In this document: positions 32,901 to 47,900 of the stretch, in pieces | How the letters are laid out: every line of letters begins with the position of its first letter | Position numbering within the stretch: position 1 is the first letter of the stretch | NCBI GenBank assembly: GCA_949317995.1 | Contig: OX439040.1 | Span: forward strand, 23,927,830-23,991,829 | Length of the DNA stretch: 64,000 bases | Source: Acholoe squamosa | Taxonomy: Eukaryota > Annelida > Polychaeta > Phyllodocida > Polynoidae | Direction of reading: 5' to 3' | The notes under the pieces: model-generated | Seen by the model: only the letters and a program-made list of their open reading frames with translations | What the model was told of the DNA's origin: nothing | Database searches by the model: none | Position numbers and translations under genes: made by a program

Positions 32901-35900
32901 AGGTACAGGAAGCAAGAAGCTTCAATAGATAGAAGGTGAAACTCAGAGCTTTACCTATGGAACAGCCCCCCCCCCTCTACCCCCCTTAAAAGTAGGCTCC
33001 CTTTTGTGTTCACTATTGAGTCCTATGTATGATAAGGGGGTTTATAGAAATGTCAGGAATCTTTATCAGAGTGATATCAAATGGAAACAAGGGACCACCT
33101 ACACCAAAAAATACTGCTGAATCCAAAAGTTGTGATCTTGATTCTCAAAATTTGACCAAAAGTACCTAAAAAGGAGGTTTGATGATGAGAATATTTTAAA
33201 AATGTACAAAAGTTATATTGAAAATGATTGGAACTTTTTATAGATGCAACATGCTAAGGCCTAAAAAATAAAATTCTTGTGTTCAGGTAACATAGCTGAA
33301 AAAATTAAGGTAGGTAGGTCGAATTTTTTTTTCAGATTTTTTTTTAAAAGTCCCTGGATGCCAAAAAATGTCAAAAATGATGTAAAACATATCAAACAAA
33401 TTAAAAATATATAAAGATGTTGGTTATTTTAAGCTAGTAGCATTCGTAAGACTGTGGGCTTTAATTTGATACCAAACATGCCTATACATTGAGATTTCTT
33501 TTTACATTTTTCTTGATTTTTGGGTCATTTTTACCAAAAAAAAATTCTGGGGCTTCCCTAGCCCACTTAAAGGGTCTATTTCTCCTCTTTCCTATCCCCT
33601 CGGATGTGTGTGGCGCAGGTACTGACACATTCTTCTGTGAAATAGTAATGTAGTTCTCGCCATGAATATGACCTTAGTTGTCGAAATGGCGTTAAACATC
33701 TATTACTCACTCACTCACTCACTCACCCACCAAAAAAATCTTTAAAAAAAATTAGGGTCGGCCAAATAACTAGGGTCGGTCGGGATACCTGAACACAATC
33801 TCTTTTTTTTCTAGGCCTAATCAAAGTCAATACCGGTACCTCAATCTACATATCCCATTGCCTGTCTATCTCAACTTGACAAGTACTCTGCCTGTGTATG
33901 GCTCTGCCTCTCCCACATACTGCCTATCCCTTAGTCTACCTATCACTCATACTACCTATCCCTTGAAACGTCTAGAGTTTAATTAGGTTTTCCCTCAAAT
34001 GGCTTACAGTATTAAAGTTTACCACTCACCTTTGTACCTAATTTTCTCTGTAAATTCGTACCATTAGTCTACCTATCCTCAATCTGCCTATCATTCACTT
34101 TACCTATCCCTCATGGTGACTATCCCCTTCACATCCCTCATGTTTGACTGGCACATCTGTGGTATTACCTAGCACCGGTCCAATGTATCTGTTGACTGCG
34201 GACAGGCCTCACCTCATTCTATACATATCTATTCATCCTCATGACAAATTGAACAGATGGTCAAGTTTAAATTGCCCAATAAGAGAATCATGGTCTGATG
34301 AAAATCTTGATGGATGTAATGATAACGATTGCTAATCCTCCCATCTATTGTACTGGGTTATCAGCAAGGCTTGAGCCCTAATTTTTGAGTAGTTTATTTA
34401 GGCTGTCATCTCCCCCAGACTCAAAAGAAGCCACTGGGATCATTATCTACCAAAACAAACACCACAGACAGCCCGTTCTATCCTATCAGCCTCACCCGTG
34501 TTGGTGTATGATGTACGATGACGTAAGCCACTTGTACTATAGTGGGTGTGGGTGAGGGGACATGGCGGGGGGGGGGGGGGCAAACCACTCAGAACTACAT
34601 GTATATGAAATTGAATCTGTGCTATGAGTTGATCATTTTTGACTGAAGGTAGTGGACGAGGTATTATTCCCCGGGGTATTCCTGATTAATGCACAACCAT
34701 GAGAAGGTGTGTATATCGGGTACATGTTCTAGCATGTTCATAATACTGTGGTAATGAATTGCTTCTTTTGGGCAATGGGTCGTTCCACAGGCATGGCCAA
34801 ATGCTTGAATGAAAGATAAATTGCACATTGAATGGTGGCCGGCGGTCACGGTCAGCTGATGAGGAAAATGGTTAGAAAGAAATATGTACGATTTCAGAAC
34901 TTTTCTAAACTTTTTGAGTTTGACATGTATCTAGATCTACACAAATTTCCTTTCTTGGATCAAAGTTGAATTAATAATTTCTACGTGCATATTCACACTA
35001 TTCCATACACCCTGACTTCCATCCCTAAAGAAAGAAAAGAAAGTTAATTAGGGGAAAAAATGAAAGTAAATGTGTAAGGGTGCTTGGATGTTTGCCTGTT
35101 CGGTAATCTATATATTATGCAGCTAGGACGTGGTTGTCTGTGAGCGGGACGTGATGAACTGCAGGTTATGGTTTGGGGAGTTGGCAGTAGCAGCAACATC
35201 CTGCTTGGTAAAAATAACTGTCCCAGAGAACTACTTACTTTCTATAAATAGAAGATGACGTTAGGGTTGAAGCGAAAGAGATAAAATGTGAAATACCTCG
35301 CGTATTAAGTGCATCCGACGTATGATTTTTGAAGCTTTAGTACCGTAAACTCCTGCGTATAAGGCGCGTCTTATACGCCAAACAAAAGGCTGCTGGGTCT
35401 TATACGTGGGAGGAAAATTGCCTTGAGTTTGGGGTGCGCCTTATAGGGGGGGGGGTATTTTTACTATAGAACAGTACTACATTAACAAAAATCTGCTCTT
35501 AGGGGTGCGCCTTATACGAGGGACAGGCCTCCCTTAGTTGGGGCTGCGCCTTATACGCGGGCTGCGCCTTATACGCGGGAGATTACGGTATATGATAATA
35601 CAGTGGTTTCTGCGGGGGTTTCCGTTTGTACCAATTGTTCTCAAATTGTTCCTTGTATTCAAACATATTGAAGTGTATTAATCAAGAACAGTTGATTGAT
35701 TGATTGTGTTTATTGCTAGGCCAAAGTCTATGATTAATTTGATAGTGAAAGTTGTGGAATTTCCATTCCAGTATACACCGTTCGAACCACTGGAACAGGA
35801 AGAGTATCAAAATGTGTGTTGGGGAGGGTGGGACAGGAAACAATTACTGTGTCCACCATGGTCGTCGACCACTAATTTGACATGACAACATGGCATTTCT

Positions 35901-38900
35901 TGAAATCGCCTGTGGATACTACAGAGATGGAAGTCTTCAGGTTTTCCCCTATTTTCAGGAATTTTTAGGTTCCAAAGTCCGATACAGTAGGGGGGTCCTA
36001 TTGGAGGATTTCAAGGATTTTTTTTTGCTCAGTCACTGCCCTGGCGCAGAGCTCATCCCTGATACTAGCCATTTGCAAAGGTATTTACTTAAAATTGAGA
36101 AGGGGGGGGGTCACCCAAGGCTGGTACACTTGTATGTCACGAGGTCCCATTTCCGGCTATCACAGACTACCAGACACATAAATGAGGTGTTCTATTTATA
36201 GCTCAGACAGGGTGAGGGTGAGCTACTCGTTGTACTACCCCTGCTATTATATAAACCTGGTGACACGCCAAGAAAGGATCAAAATGCTCCAATGAATTTA
36301 AGAGATCTGTTTTTAAGATGATATGAAAACGAGCTTGTTGATCTTATCTGTATGTGCCCTATTTAATATACTAAAGCAGACAGACAAACTTTAGTCCTAA
36401 CTGGATAAAACTGAAGGGATAAAGCTCCTTACGTGTATGTTGACCCAATCCAGGTGTGTGAATGGCTCATTATACACAGCAGATGTTTTACCTGTATGTA
36501 TTGGCAAATCTGATTCAAAATTTTGGAAGCTATTGAATTCTACTATCCCATTAAAGGTCCTTCCAGACTGCACATGGCTAAACCATCGCGGGCGGGCGTT
36601 TGCATTTAGAACTATATCAGATAGCACCACTGTCTACACCAGCAACAGACGCCACAGGCATTTTTTGTGGGTGGTGCAGGCAGCACTGCTAAAATAGAAC
36701 ATGTTCCTATTTTTGCCGCCCATCTGCGCGTTTCTCTCTTAAAGGGGCCCCTTCACATATTTTAGAAGGGGGGGTCTATCACACATTGACCTGAATGCTT
36801 ACCAAGATGCCCCATGAAGGCCGCTTTGGGTGTGGATGGAAAAAAACGCCATGCCACAATGGTCGCCTACTCGAGACGCCCGCCCGCGTGCAGTCTGGGA
36901 GGCCCTTATCGCAGGCTTTAAATAACCTCATTTGAGCTTCAAGTATAAAAGCGCCCCAGGTTCTAATTGTGTTGCCTGTGACGCATGTATATAGAGTAAA
37001 AATGTAAAATGTGTTACGGCGTTGACAATGTAATATGTTCATTACATGTTTAGGTCAGTTATATGCCTTCTATTAAACGTTCAGCAACCATGAAGTCAGG
37101 GAGGTCATGTGCACTGAGCTGTATGATGTGGACATGTACCATGTAGAGTGGTTTCTGATACAGAGGGATATAGATAGCCCAGATAGCCCCCTTACTGCGC
37201 CTTACAGAATTTTCTCCTCAAAGGTGAAAATTTTATACTACAGAAAAGTACATAACTCAAAATTCTAGTTTCCAGAGCACCTTAATTCAGAGATGCCACT
37301 TTTCCTGGTTTTATCAGAAATTCCTGGTTTTGATTCCAAATTTTCTGTATAAAATTATGTTGAATTCCTGGGAAAATGTGTAGAAAGACCAGATTTCCTG
37401 TTTTTTTTTTTTTTTATCAGCCAGTGAGTGGTATGTTTGCCTTATGGTGATTGCGCCATGAACGCGTGGCTTTAGGATAGAACACACTGAACTGTATGAT
37501 GGGGACATGTAGAGTGATTACTAGTAATTGGGGATATTTGTTTTGTGATACTGCATTAGCCTATCATGTCATTGTAAACGTTCACCGACCAGCAGTGTAG
37601 AAATTGATAGAGGAGGGAAAACCTAGAATCCTGAAATATGATTTGTACATACACTGTATATACATGTATATCGAAATAAATATATGAGGATTCACACGGC
37701 ATTTGTCACGTTCTAAAGTCAATGGCTGCATCTTTAATACAAACAATTGCAAATTGCAAAAGAAGTATTGTAAAACCTCGTATATAATCCTCAATGAGAC
37801 TTGGTGAGCGCCAGAAAATTATGTCTTGAAGCAGACATGAGTAGATATAATAGGGTCGACAGTAGACAAACATTAGATGACACACTAAAAGTATCTGTAC
37901 ACATTGAGATAATACACTTACTGTTATCAGCTCTTGGAGTGGTTATTATTCAATAACATAGAGGTAGGGGTGTTGGCTGGAGAATTGATGGAGTCGATGG
38001 CAACTCCATTTCAGTTTTTAAAATTTCCTGTGTTTTGCCACATGTAGGCATAGGCCTTTCCCTCATTGTCCACTGGGGGGGGGGTCCTTTTCTAGAGGTA
38101 AGAATTTATATATCTCGTATTATGTATGATAACTTACTACGTTATGGTTATTGAACAATATCATCATAGAGAAGTTCAGGTTGGCAGACATAATCAGCCT
38201 CTGCTGAGTAATTCCCAACGTTTCTGTTTTCAAGCCCCATCGAAATCATTCAGGTCAAACTTTATTACTACCCTATGGTAAGGAAAACCAACTGCCCACT
38301 GCTGTGACTGTACAGCTAGAAGCTTGTTTACAGGAAGTTGACCAAGGCCCCGCCCATGCTGTAGTTCAGGGTCACTGAGTACACCAACTGACATGTTACC
38401 ATGGAAACATGTACCCAGTGACCCTACATCCGGGTATGACCTCATGACAGGGACGCTTCCCGTGATGCCCTAGAAAATAGGGGCCCTAAATTAACATCTG
38501 GAAGTGTGCTACGATGCTAATGTCCCCTCAGATAAATGGATTAATCATTAACAGGTCTTTCCATATGATTCATAAGCATCATATCTTGCTCCCAACAAGA
38601 GCACCAAATAAATGGAAATGTACCCTGCATGATGTCAAAATTCAAGTTCAGGTTACACCATTATGCCTGAACGAGGCTGTTAGCTGTTCCATGCGTTAAT
38701 GTATCATGACAACAAATGCAAAAGTCACTCAGAAAAATCAGCATTAGGCCACACCAAAAAAATCTCGTCTACGGATTTCGCTCGCTTCACTTTCTACAAG
38801 TTTTCTCTTTGTGATGTTCTTTTTTAAAATAAACTTTTTTAAAAGGAATCCATTGGACATCAAAAAGTTCTTTAAAAAAGAAAAAAAAAATCCGTAGACC

Positions 38901-41900
38901 AACTTATTTTTTTGGTGTGGCCTCAATGTAACAAATCCCGGCAACAAATGCAAATGTCACTCAAAATATAATCTATCTGAGGTTCACGTTTCGAGCAGGC
39001 AGTGAGAGAAAGGGGTGGGGGGGGGGGGCTGGATTTAGTTTACACTGGTGAATATGATAAATATTTGAAAATACATAGCTATATACCAGACTACTGTCCC
39101 GGGTGGCCAAATGCCCAAAATGATAATGTCTACCCCTACAAGTTAAATGTGTGCAGTAAAAACTGCATCCAGATCAATGTACCTAAAACTCGGCTACACT
39201 GTATCCTGTGAAGTGAACAACTTTTAAATTCACTATTTAAGAAACCCAAGACCATTAACATATCACTGTCCCCACTGATTCTTTAACTGATTGCAATCAC
39301 GTACATATGTAGTTAAGCTATAGAATTAAAAAAATAATGAAGAATTGAGATTTGGTTCATGAGATTTGAGATTTGGCTCAGTTCAGTGATAGAGCTCCAC
39401 ATAGATATGGATTTAATATAAGGCTAGGCATTAAAGGGTTCATCCACGTTTCTGAAAATTTATGGTATTTTTTTTCATGATAGAAGAAAGTGCAACAGTG
39501 TCTCTACAGAAAATTGTGTTTGAAAAGGGACTTGGCCAGCTACTCCCAGAAACATTGAGTAGGAGCTGAACCATCATAGAGGAATTGTGATAGGCTAGAT
39601 TTGTGTATAGCCCTAATCAGATATTTAGCAATTAAATCATAAATCAGAAAATGTTTTATCAAGACTTTTAAAGAGAAAAATCACAGAAATGTCATATTTA
39701 TTTGTATGAAGAAGGGATACATATGACTGGTTTTGTCTTATTATAAGCTTTCTAACGGTATGTTACACTCCATATATCATATTCCCAGTTGTGAATTGGG
39801 AGAAGGATTAGCCAGTCTGGCGAATCCAATTTGAAAATGGTTAGACAAATTGTAGTTTGATTCGCCACTGGCGATCTGGCGAATGGCTAGCACGAGCCTA
39901 GCTGTGAATAATCAGCTTTACAATATATATTTGATGATTTATATCCCAACACATATATCTCGTTGGAATCATAGGTATTTATTTACTGAGCTTATAATAC
40001 ATCTTTTAAGTTTAACTGACCTCTCATGTTGAATAATTTGGCTCATGTTGGATGTTTTCTCTCATTTCCAGTTGCCCCTTATTGCACCGTACTGCCGGTG
40101 ACACAGAGCGTCGTTACCATCTAAGATACTACAAGACAGGCACCTGCGTCCACGAAACAGACGTACGTGGACACTGCGTAAAAAACGGACCACACTGCGC
40201 TTTTGCGCATGGGGCGCCCGATCTGCGTCCCCCAGTTTATGATATTAGAGAGCTTCAGCTCATGGAAAGTGGTGACCAGAAAGGACTCGTAGAAAATTCG
40301 GCCACAGCACAACTAGAAAAAGAAAGGATGCTTAGTGAAGACCCAAGGTGGAATGGTGAGTAGACAAGTCTAGAATATACTTTAGTCCCTTCCAGACACT
40401 GTGTATAAAATGCACCCGAATCTCTTCCCCCCCCCCAAAAAAAAAAAGAAGAAAAAGTAAATAAATTAAAATGTGGGGGGATGGGATAAAAGTAAAATGA
40501 TATTGTCTTTAAAAGAAGCACTTGCTGGAGCTGGTTACCAGTGGTTATCACTGATAACACTTATCAGATGGGTACCACCTGTCCCCGAGAGGCCCACAGT
40601 GGTTGGGATTATTAACTCGAAAGACAAGTTATAAGAGTCGGGTAAAAATACACCCTAATTCAGTGTCTCCTAACAGTAGACTAACAGAGAGAGCAAAATA
40701 AGACGCATTTAGCCCATGTTAAATCCCATAGGTGGTGCAAAAAACCAAACATTCCTGCGCTTTTGGTATGGAGTGGTGCAAATAATTGATGAATGTTGAT
40801 GAATTTGCCGTAATTCGATCCGTCCGCACGTCTCCAATGTCGTAATTTCGGCACAAACATGGCAGATATCGATTTTTTGTAAATTATAACATAGAAATAT
40901 GATAAAGAATGGAAAAAAGGATATGATTTGAATCGATATGTTTGATTAAAAATGTAAAAAATTATGTGTTCGCCCTGTCGTTAATTCGCATCACAAAGCC
41001 GTGGTCATGCAAATTGACCCAAATAACCATGGAAATTGGGTCGGGCATGCGCAGATAGAACCAAAATCGAACATGGTGGACAGCGAGACGATCGATTTGT
41101 GGGGCTATAACAGTAAAAAGACAGTTATAGCAACAGTGAGACGATCTATCGAAACTGCTGGATTATAACAAAATGGAGGAGAGTTACACTGTCTCATGCG
41201 TTTTTATGGTTAATATGGATCATTATTCAACACCTCCTGGTATTGTGCAATGCTTAACTCGCCAAGAGAGGAGTTATTCGCCAATGAAACATATGAGCGA
41301 TAATGGATGCATTCTCCATAGGCTTAAACATTGACAGTGATAACGCTCGAAGAAAACATGAGGTTAGTATCAGAAGGGGCTTAAAAGAAGAGATTAAGTG
41401 CCCTTTCGAGTTACTTGCATTGAAAAATGCTGTCCTATATTTTCATTGGCTGATAATTGATCCTGCTAATTCGGTAGAGACTACAGGGAGTCACTCCTGA
41501 AGCGGCAACATGGTGCACACATTTGGGCTTTGTACCCAAGTGACATGTTCTGCCACTGTAATAGCCCTCAAAACGCAGTCAAATTAACTCCCTGTGAAAC
41601 TAATTACCGCGTATGAATGTTTCATGGAAAGAACCAAAACAAAAGAAATAAGCATAGTACACCAGTGCTTATCTCTGGACATACCAGCGATGGTAATATA
41701 CAATCGATAATAGGATTACAGTATCAGTGTTTACTAGTAGGTTACTAACTTATCTGTGTGTGCCAAGTGTTGTCTAGCTCCCCCAAACTTACACCACCAT
41801 GATGTACCATGGTCTGGGCTGTGATAAAATTACCATTGTTGCAAGATTATTAAACACTACGAAATCATTATTTAGAAAATTACCACATTGATATCCTGAT

Positions 41901-44900
41901 GTAGAATTGGTGCATGGGAGGTCTAGGTGTAGAGGTGGTGAGGTGAGCGGGATAACTAGGGTGTAGGTGTCGAGTTGGATAGGTGAGAAGGATAACTAGG
42001 GGGTAGGTGTAGAGTTGGTGAGGTGAGAGGGATATCTAGGGTGTAGTTTTAGAGTTATTGGCTCAGGGCCAACCTGAGCCTATAGAACCGGGTCCAGAGG
42101 CCATTTTAAGACATGGGTAAATTCAGTGGTATAATAAGATGTAAACATTGAGGAGGAAAGACCAAGAACATTGGAATAGAATGTTGTGAGAAAGAGATGA
42201 AAATATAGTATGCTTTCTAGTAGAAAATAGTCATTTATAGAGCTGCCTGTATGAGGGCATATATGGCTCTTTAGCAGTCAGTGTTGTGAAATGTGTGTGT
42301 CCACTTCAGATGCCATAGTAAAGTGAGGTGAGCGTAAGTCTAATGCTACTAGTAGCTAGTAAGGCCATCCTTAGTCCTGGGAACTACCGTATTCTCCCGC
42401 GCAGAAGACGCGCTGCGCGTATAGGACACCCCCCAAACTCACCAGAGGCATTTTCGCGTATAAGATGCACCTCTTAGGTACCAATTTTGTAAATCCAGTA
42501 CTGTTCTATAGTAAAATTACCCCTCGTATAAGACGCCCCCCCCCAACTTGAGAGAAAGCTATAAGACCCCAGCATTTTGTTTGGCGTAGAGGACGCGTCT
42601 TATACGCGGGAGTTTACGGTAGGTGATAGTTAAGCCCACAACTAAACTATACCGGTCAAGTCCTGGGGATAAAAGCATAGTCATAGGACTAAAGCTTAGT
42701 CCCCAGGACTAAGAATATGAGGATATTGTCCTAGGGACTAATTGTACATTCCCATGAATTACCTTCCAGACCCCATGACTTTGTATAAGACTGTGCTGTT
42801 AGCCTCCAGGACTAAGCTTTTAGCCCTGGGGACTAATTCATAGACTCAGGGACTACTTGTTTAGTCCTGAGGACTACAAAAACATTTGCCTAGTCCGCAG
42901 GACTAATGCATGTGGTTCTGAGGACTAATTCATTGATTGAAGTCTAATGTAGTTGTGACTAGGGATGTAGTCCCCAGGACTTCAAATTTAGTCCTGAGGA
43001 CTACTTCTTAGTCTCCAGGACTGCACTGTTTAGTCCCAGGGACTAAAGATACAGTCCTGGGGACTAGAACATTGTCCTTGGGACTAGAGACACAGTCCTT
43101 GGGACCAATGCCCTAGGCCCCATGGGTGCCTGTCAACATGTTTGTACAGTCAAATAGGTATAGCCCTGGGCGTGAAAAAGCAGCCATTGTTCCATAGTCC
43201 CTGGGATAGAAAATTAGGCCTGAGGACTGTATAGTGGTCCTCAGGACTAGTCAGTCCAGGACTAGACTGTTATATCTGTAGTCCCCAAGACTAGAGAAAC
43301 AGTCATGGTTCCCTGGGGACTAGATTCATAGTCCCAGGGCTACCTCTGTTTGGTTCTGAGGACTAAACATGTACTTACCTAGTCCTCAGAACTAAAGTAA
43401 AGTCCCCAGGACTATATCTGTAGTCCCCGCTGCCCCCTGCTGTAGGCCACTTCGCTTCTACAAGCGGTAGTCCTCGGGACTATGTCCCCATCCGCACTGC
43501 ATCTGTCTCCGCGTAGCCTGCGGGTATCTAGGTCAGCGCGGACGCGGCAGGCACCTTAGTCCTCAGGACTAGCTAGACCGCAGTCATCGGTATCCTGCAT
43601 TGAGCGGGATAACCAGGTTGGAGGTGTATAGCTGGAATGGTGAGAGGGATAACTTAAACTAGGGTGTAGGTGTAGAGTTGGTGAGATAAGAGGGATAACT
43701 AGGGTGTAGATGTAGAGGTATTGAGGTGAGAGGGATAACTAAGGTGGAGGTGTAGAGTTGGAGGGATGACAGAGATAACTAGGGTGGAGGTGTAGAGTTT
43801 GTGAGGTGTGAGGGATAACTAGGGTGGAGGTGTAGAGTTTGTGAGGCGAGAGGGATAACTAGGGTGGAGGTGTAGAGTCTGTGAGGTGAGAGGGATAACT
43901 AAAGTGTAGGTGTAGAGTCAGAATGGTGAGAGGGATAACTGGGGTGTGGGTGTAGAGTTGGAAAGGTGAGAGGGATAACAAGGTTGGAGGTGTAGAGTTG
44001 GAATGGTGAGTGGGATAACTGGGGTGTAGTTGTAGAGGTATTGAGGTGAGAGGGATAACTAAGGTGGAGGTGTAGAGTTGGAGGGATGACAGAGATAACT
44101 AGGGTGGAGGTGTAGAGTATGTGAGGTGTGAGGGATAACTAGGGTGGAGGTGTAGAGTTTGTGAGGCGAGAGGGATAACTAGGGTGGAGGTGTAGAGTCT
44201 GTGAGGTGAGAGGGATAACTAAAGTGTAGGTGTAGGGTCAGAATGGTGAGAGGGATAACTGGGGTGTGGGTGTAGAGTTGGAAAGGTGAGAGGGATAACT
44301 AGGGTGGAGGTGTAGAGTTTGTGAGATGAGGGGGATAACTAGGGTGTAGATGTAGAGTTGAGAGGGATAACTAGGTGGAGGTGTAAAGTTGGTGAGGTGA
44401 GGGATAACTAGGGTGGAGGTGTAGAGTTGAGAGAAATAACTAGGTTGTAGGTGTAGAGTTGGAAAGGTGAGAGGGATATTAACTTAAACTAGGGCGGAGT
44501 TGTAATCATGGTAAAAGCTGTAGGGACTGCTAGGAGGTTGCTCCATGTTCGGTAGAATTAGAGAATGTGGCACAAACGTATGAAAGGATTCAGTGTAAGG
44601 GGCCTGACCTAGATAGAGATCCAAAGGTCACTGAGATGGGGTCACATACATGTAGTTGGTCTCGCATCAGTCTTCCAAACAGCCGACCGGGCCTGCTGGC
44701 TACCTGTGCAGTACGGTTTCACATTATCATGATAAAGATCGTGACCAGGAGGGCCTGAACTGGTGGCACTGCCCTAGGACAGCTCACTCAGTCAGCAACC
44801 AGTCTATCCGTCACATCGGAGTCATCAGTAAATTGAATATAATTATCCCAAATTTTACAAAGAAAATTACACAAAATAAGTAGTATGGTCCTTGGGAGTA

Positions 44901-47900
44901 AGGAACCAGCCCGGAGAACCAGACCCACCAAGAACTCGCCATTAGAAATACATGTATTCAGTGGAGGGAAGTCTTTAAAAAACCACTACCCACTGTATCT
45001 CACAGTGATCCTTCATTAGGGCCAAAAGCATAACCCAGCCCTTAGGCCATGCTATTCTGATAACTTAGATTATGTTTTTTTATTGTTGTTGTTTTTTTGT
45101 CCCCAACAATTTGGGCGGCCCGAGATAAAAAAATAATTATTATGGCCTCATGTGGGAATATCACCACAGGGATTTTCATTTTTGAAAACTGGAGCGGGAG
45201 GGCGAAATTTTTATTTTATTTTTCTAAAAAAATTTATTTGTCTATGGATTTTCAATATCAAAGATGTGAAGAGGGCGATTTTTTTTTTTTTTTGGCTCCT
45301 TTTCTCAAATTTATGTCTACTAGTATTTTGGTTGCTAAATGCAGAATAGACACTGAAATGTTCAAATCTAGAGACCTCTACCTATCTGTTGCTGTATCTT
45401 TATTGGTTGACACTGTAAGGACTTTGCAAAAAAAAAAAAGCAATTTTCCAGAAAAAGATGCGGGCGGAATCCATAGACAAAGTTTTTTTCAATTAAAAAT
45501 AAAATTTCCATATAGGAAAATCAGGAGCGGGAAATCCATAGACCAATGTTTTAATTTGGTTTGGCCCAGCCTTGAAATATCACTCACCAATAGGGTGCAT
45601 TATAAACCTCATCTGATCTATCACCCTACTGCCCTCCAGCTTATCACACAAATTGGGGTATTTTATACAAAGGCCACAGGTTCTGCACACACCCACACCT
45701 TGGTGTGTAATACTGAAATAAGGCCACAGACACCCCACCCCCTATTCCTCCTCAGGTGCTTAGAATACAGGGGCGTATGGCAAACTAAAATATACCCCTA
45801 TTCAAACTCACTCTTGCTTGAAGTCTCAAATGGGGTCAAGTAGAGTGCAAGGGAGTGTAGGGCCTTAAAGGCAGGGTATATCGTAGGAAAGGATAATAGA
45901 TAATATACAATCAGGGGATGACATTTGGGGTCAGGGTTAGGGTACCTGGTCTAACATAGGCTTGACCTTTTGGCGTTTGACCTGATGTGATTTGTAAGTG
46001 TGTAAGGGTAGAGGTATCTAGAATCAGAGATAAATAATAAGATGGAGGAAAGCTGATCAGGAATACAGGATCACAGGACAAAGTAGGATTTGACAATGGT
46101 TAAAGTGTTAATCCTTTAAGAACCATATATATATATCGTTCTCAATGCATTAACAACAAAAGGCAAATTGCGTTAAGTCACTGCACAGCCTTTAAATGTT
46201 ACTGTAATGGCCCGTTTAAGCGCCGGGGTCTCAAAAAAAAGCGCAGGGGGTATAGTGGTATTGAAATAGCTGTATTGTAAGCACCAAAAACTATCTCATA
46301 TGAGCGCCAGGGGTACAACAGGAGAGAAATCTATGACCGCCTGGGTGCTTATACGGGCCACTACGGTGTGACGATGCAGAGGTCTGATTGTGACCAGTGG
46401 TCTATGCGAAATGAACGATGGGATCATTCTGCAGTGAAACATTAGATTATGTGAAAAGGATACACCCCTCAGACTTCACACTCCCATGCCTATGTGCTTC
46501 CCATATAAAGTGTACACTATTCGATGAGAAATTATTACCATCTTGTCATGGTTATAGTCATACTGGTAATTTGCGCTGATGTATATTGAAATGAATTGAT
46601 CATAAATCAAGGTCATCTCAAGACTTTCCACCTAGATGATCTCAAGAATTACTATAAGTGACTGCCTATGTGTCAGGTATATGTCTTGTGTTGAAGGCGC
46701 ACCTTGAATTAGGGATTAAGATGCAAGTCGTATAATCATGAATCCAGTGGCTTATGTATTGATTCTTCTGTCTTTTCAGATACAAATTATGTTTTGGCAA
46801 ATTATAAAACAGAGCCGTGTAAACGGCCCCCTAGGTTATGTCGTCAAGGCTATGCTTGCCCGTCGTATCACAATAACAGGGACCGTAGGAGGAATCCCAG
46901 TAAATTCAAATATAGGTGAGTGAATACTTAGATATAATTATCTCCTGTTTGTTTGATAACCTTTGAATAGATCAGCATGATGCACTAATGCAATACCAAC
47001 AAGAATATTGCCTGTCCGAATTTGAGAATCATGCACCAATGCAGAAGTGCCGATGGCGATGCCACTTTTCCTAACTTTTCCGGAATACCGATTTTTTAGC
47101 TGTAATTTCTGTCACATTCCCTATTAAACATTGAGAAAATTAGCATAAAAATCCGACTTTTCCTCGACATTTGAATGGCATCTCGGCGATGAGGTAATCA
47201 TTGGCAGTGGATCACAATGATCATGATTAAAAAAACATACAGCCATAGACATAATGATGCTGTATCAATATAAACCATGTGTGTACTGCATTACCTTTTG
47301 GTGCTGTGGTGTATAAGATATACATGTTTAACTTTTACAGATCTACACCTTGTCCTAATGTTAAACACGGTGATGACTGGGGGGACCCGGCACAGTGTGA
47401 CAGTGGTGATGCCTGCCCGTACTGCCACACGCGCACCGAACAGCAATTCCACCCAGAGGTAACCCTCCATGTTTGTGTAAAATTCAATACTGATAAATCT
47501 GATAATAGAGTACCGGTATTTGGCGTCAAGAGGATCTGATTCAAGTCGGTATCAGATATATTAACTTGTCATCTCCTCTGTTTTTTGAGCAGATGATTTC
47601 CACACTTTAGGACCATAAAAATCTTTTTTTGGAGAAAGATAAGCTATAAGCATAGAAGTTTCTAGATTATGGCCATGTTACTTGTAAACGACTTTACAGT
47701 ACTAGACAGGTTCGAGGAACTTAGAACTATCTTTTTACCGGTTACAGATCTACAAATCTACAAAATGTAATGACATGGTGCAGACTGGATACTGCCCCCG
47801 CGGGCCCTTCTGTGCCTTTGCACATGTTGAACGTAAGTAGAAACCTTTTGCTATTTTCACCTATTTTATTGTTAGCTTTGATCATCTATTCCAGTACCTG

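Noticed and set aside
35890-36201. 103-codon frame in unk intron 2
   Set aside because: No recognisable motif, and it is intronic to unk on the same strand.
45097-45843. 248-codon open frame in unk intron 3
   Set aside because: Runs through poly-A/T tracts and inverted repeat segments, resembles no known protein and lies within an intron on the same strand as unk.
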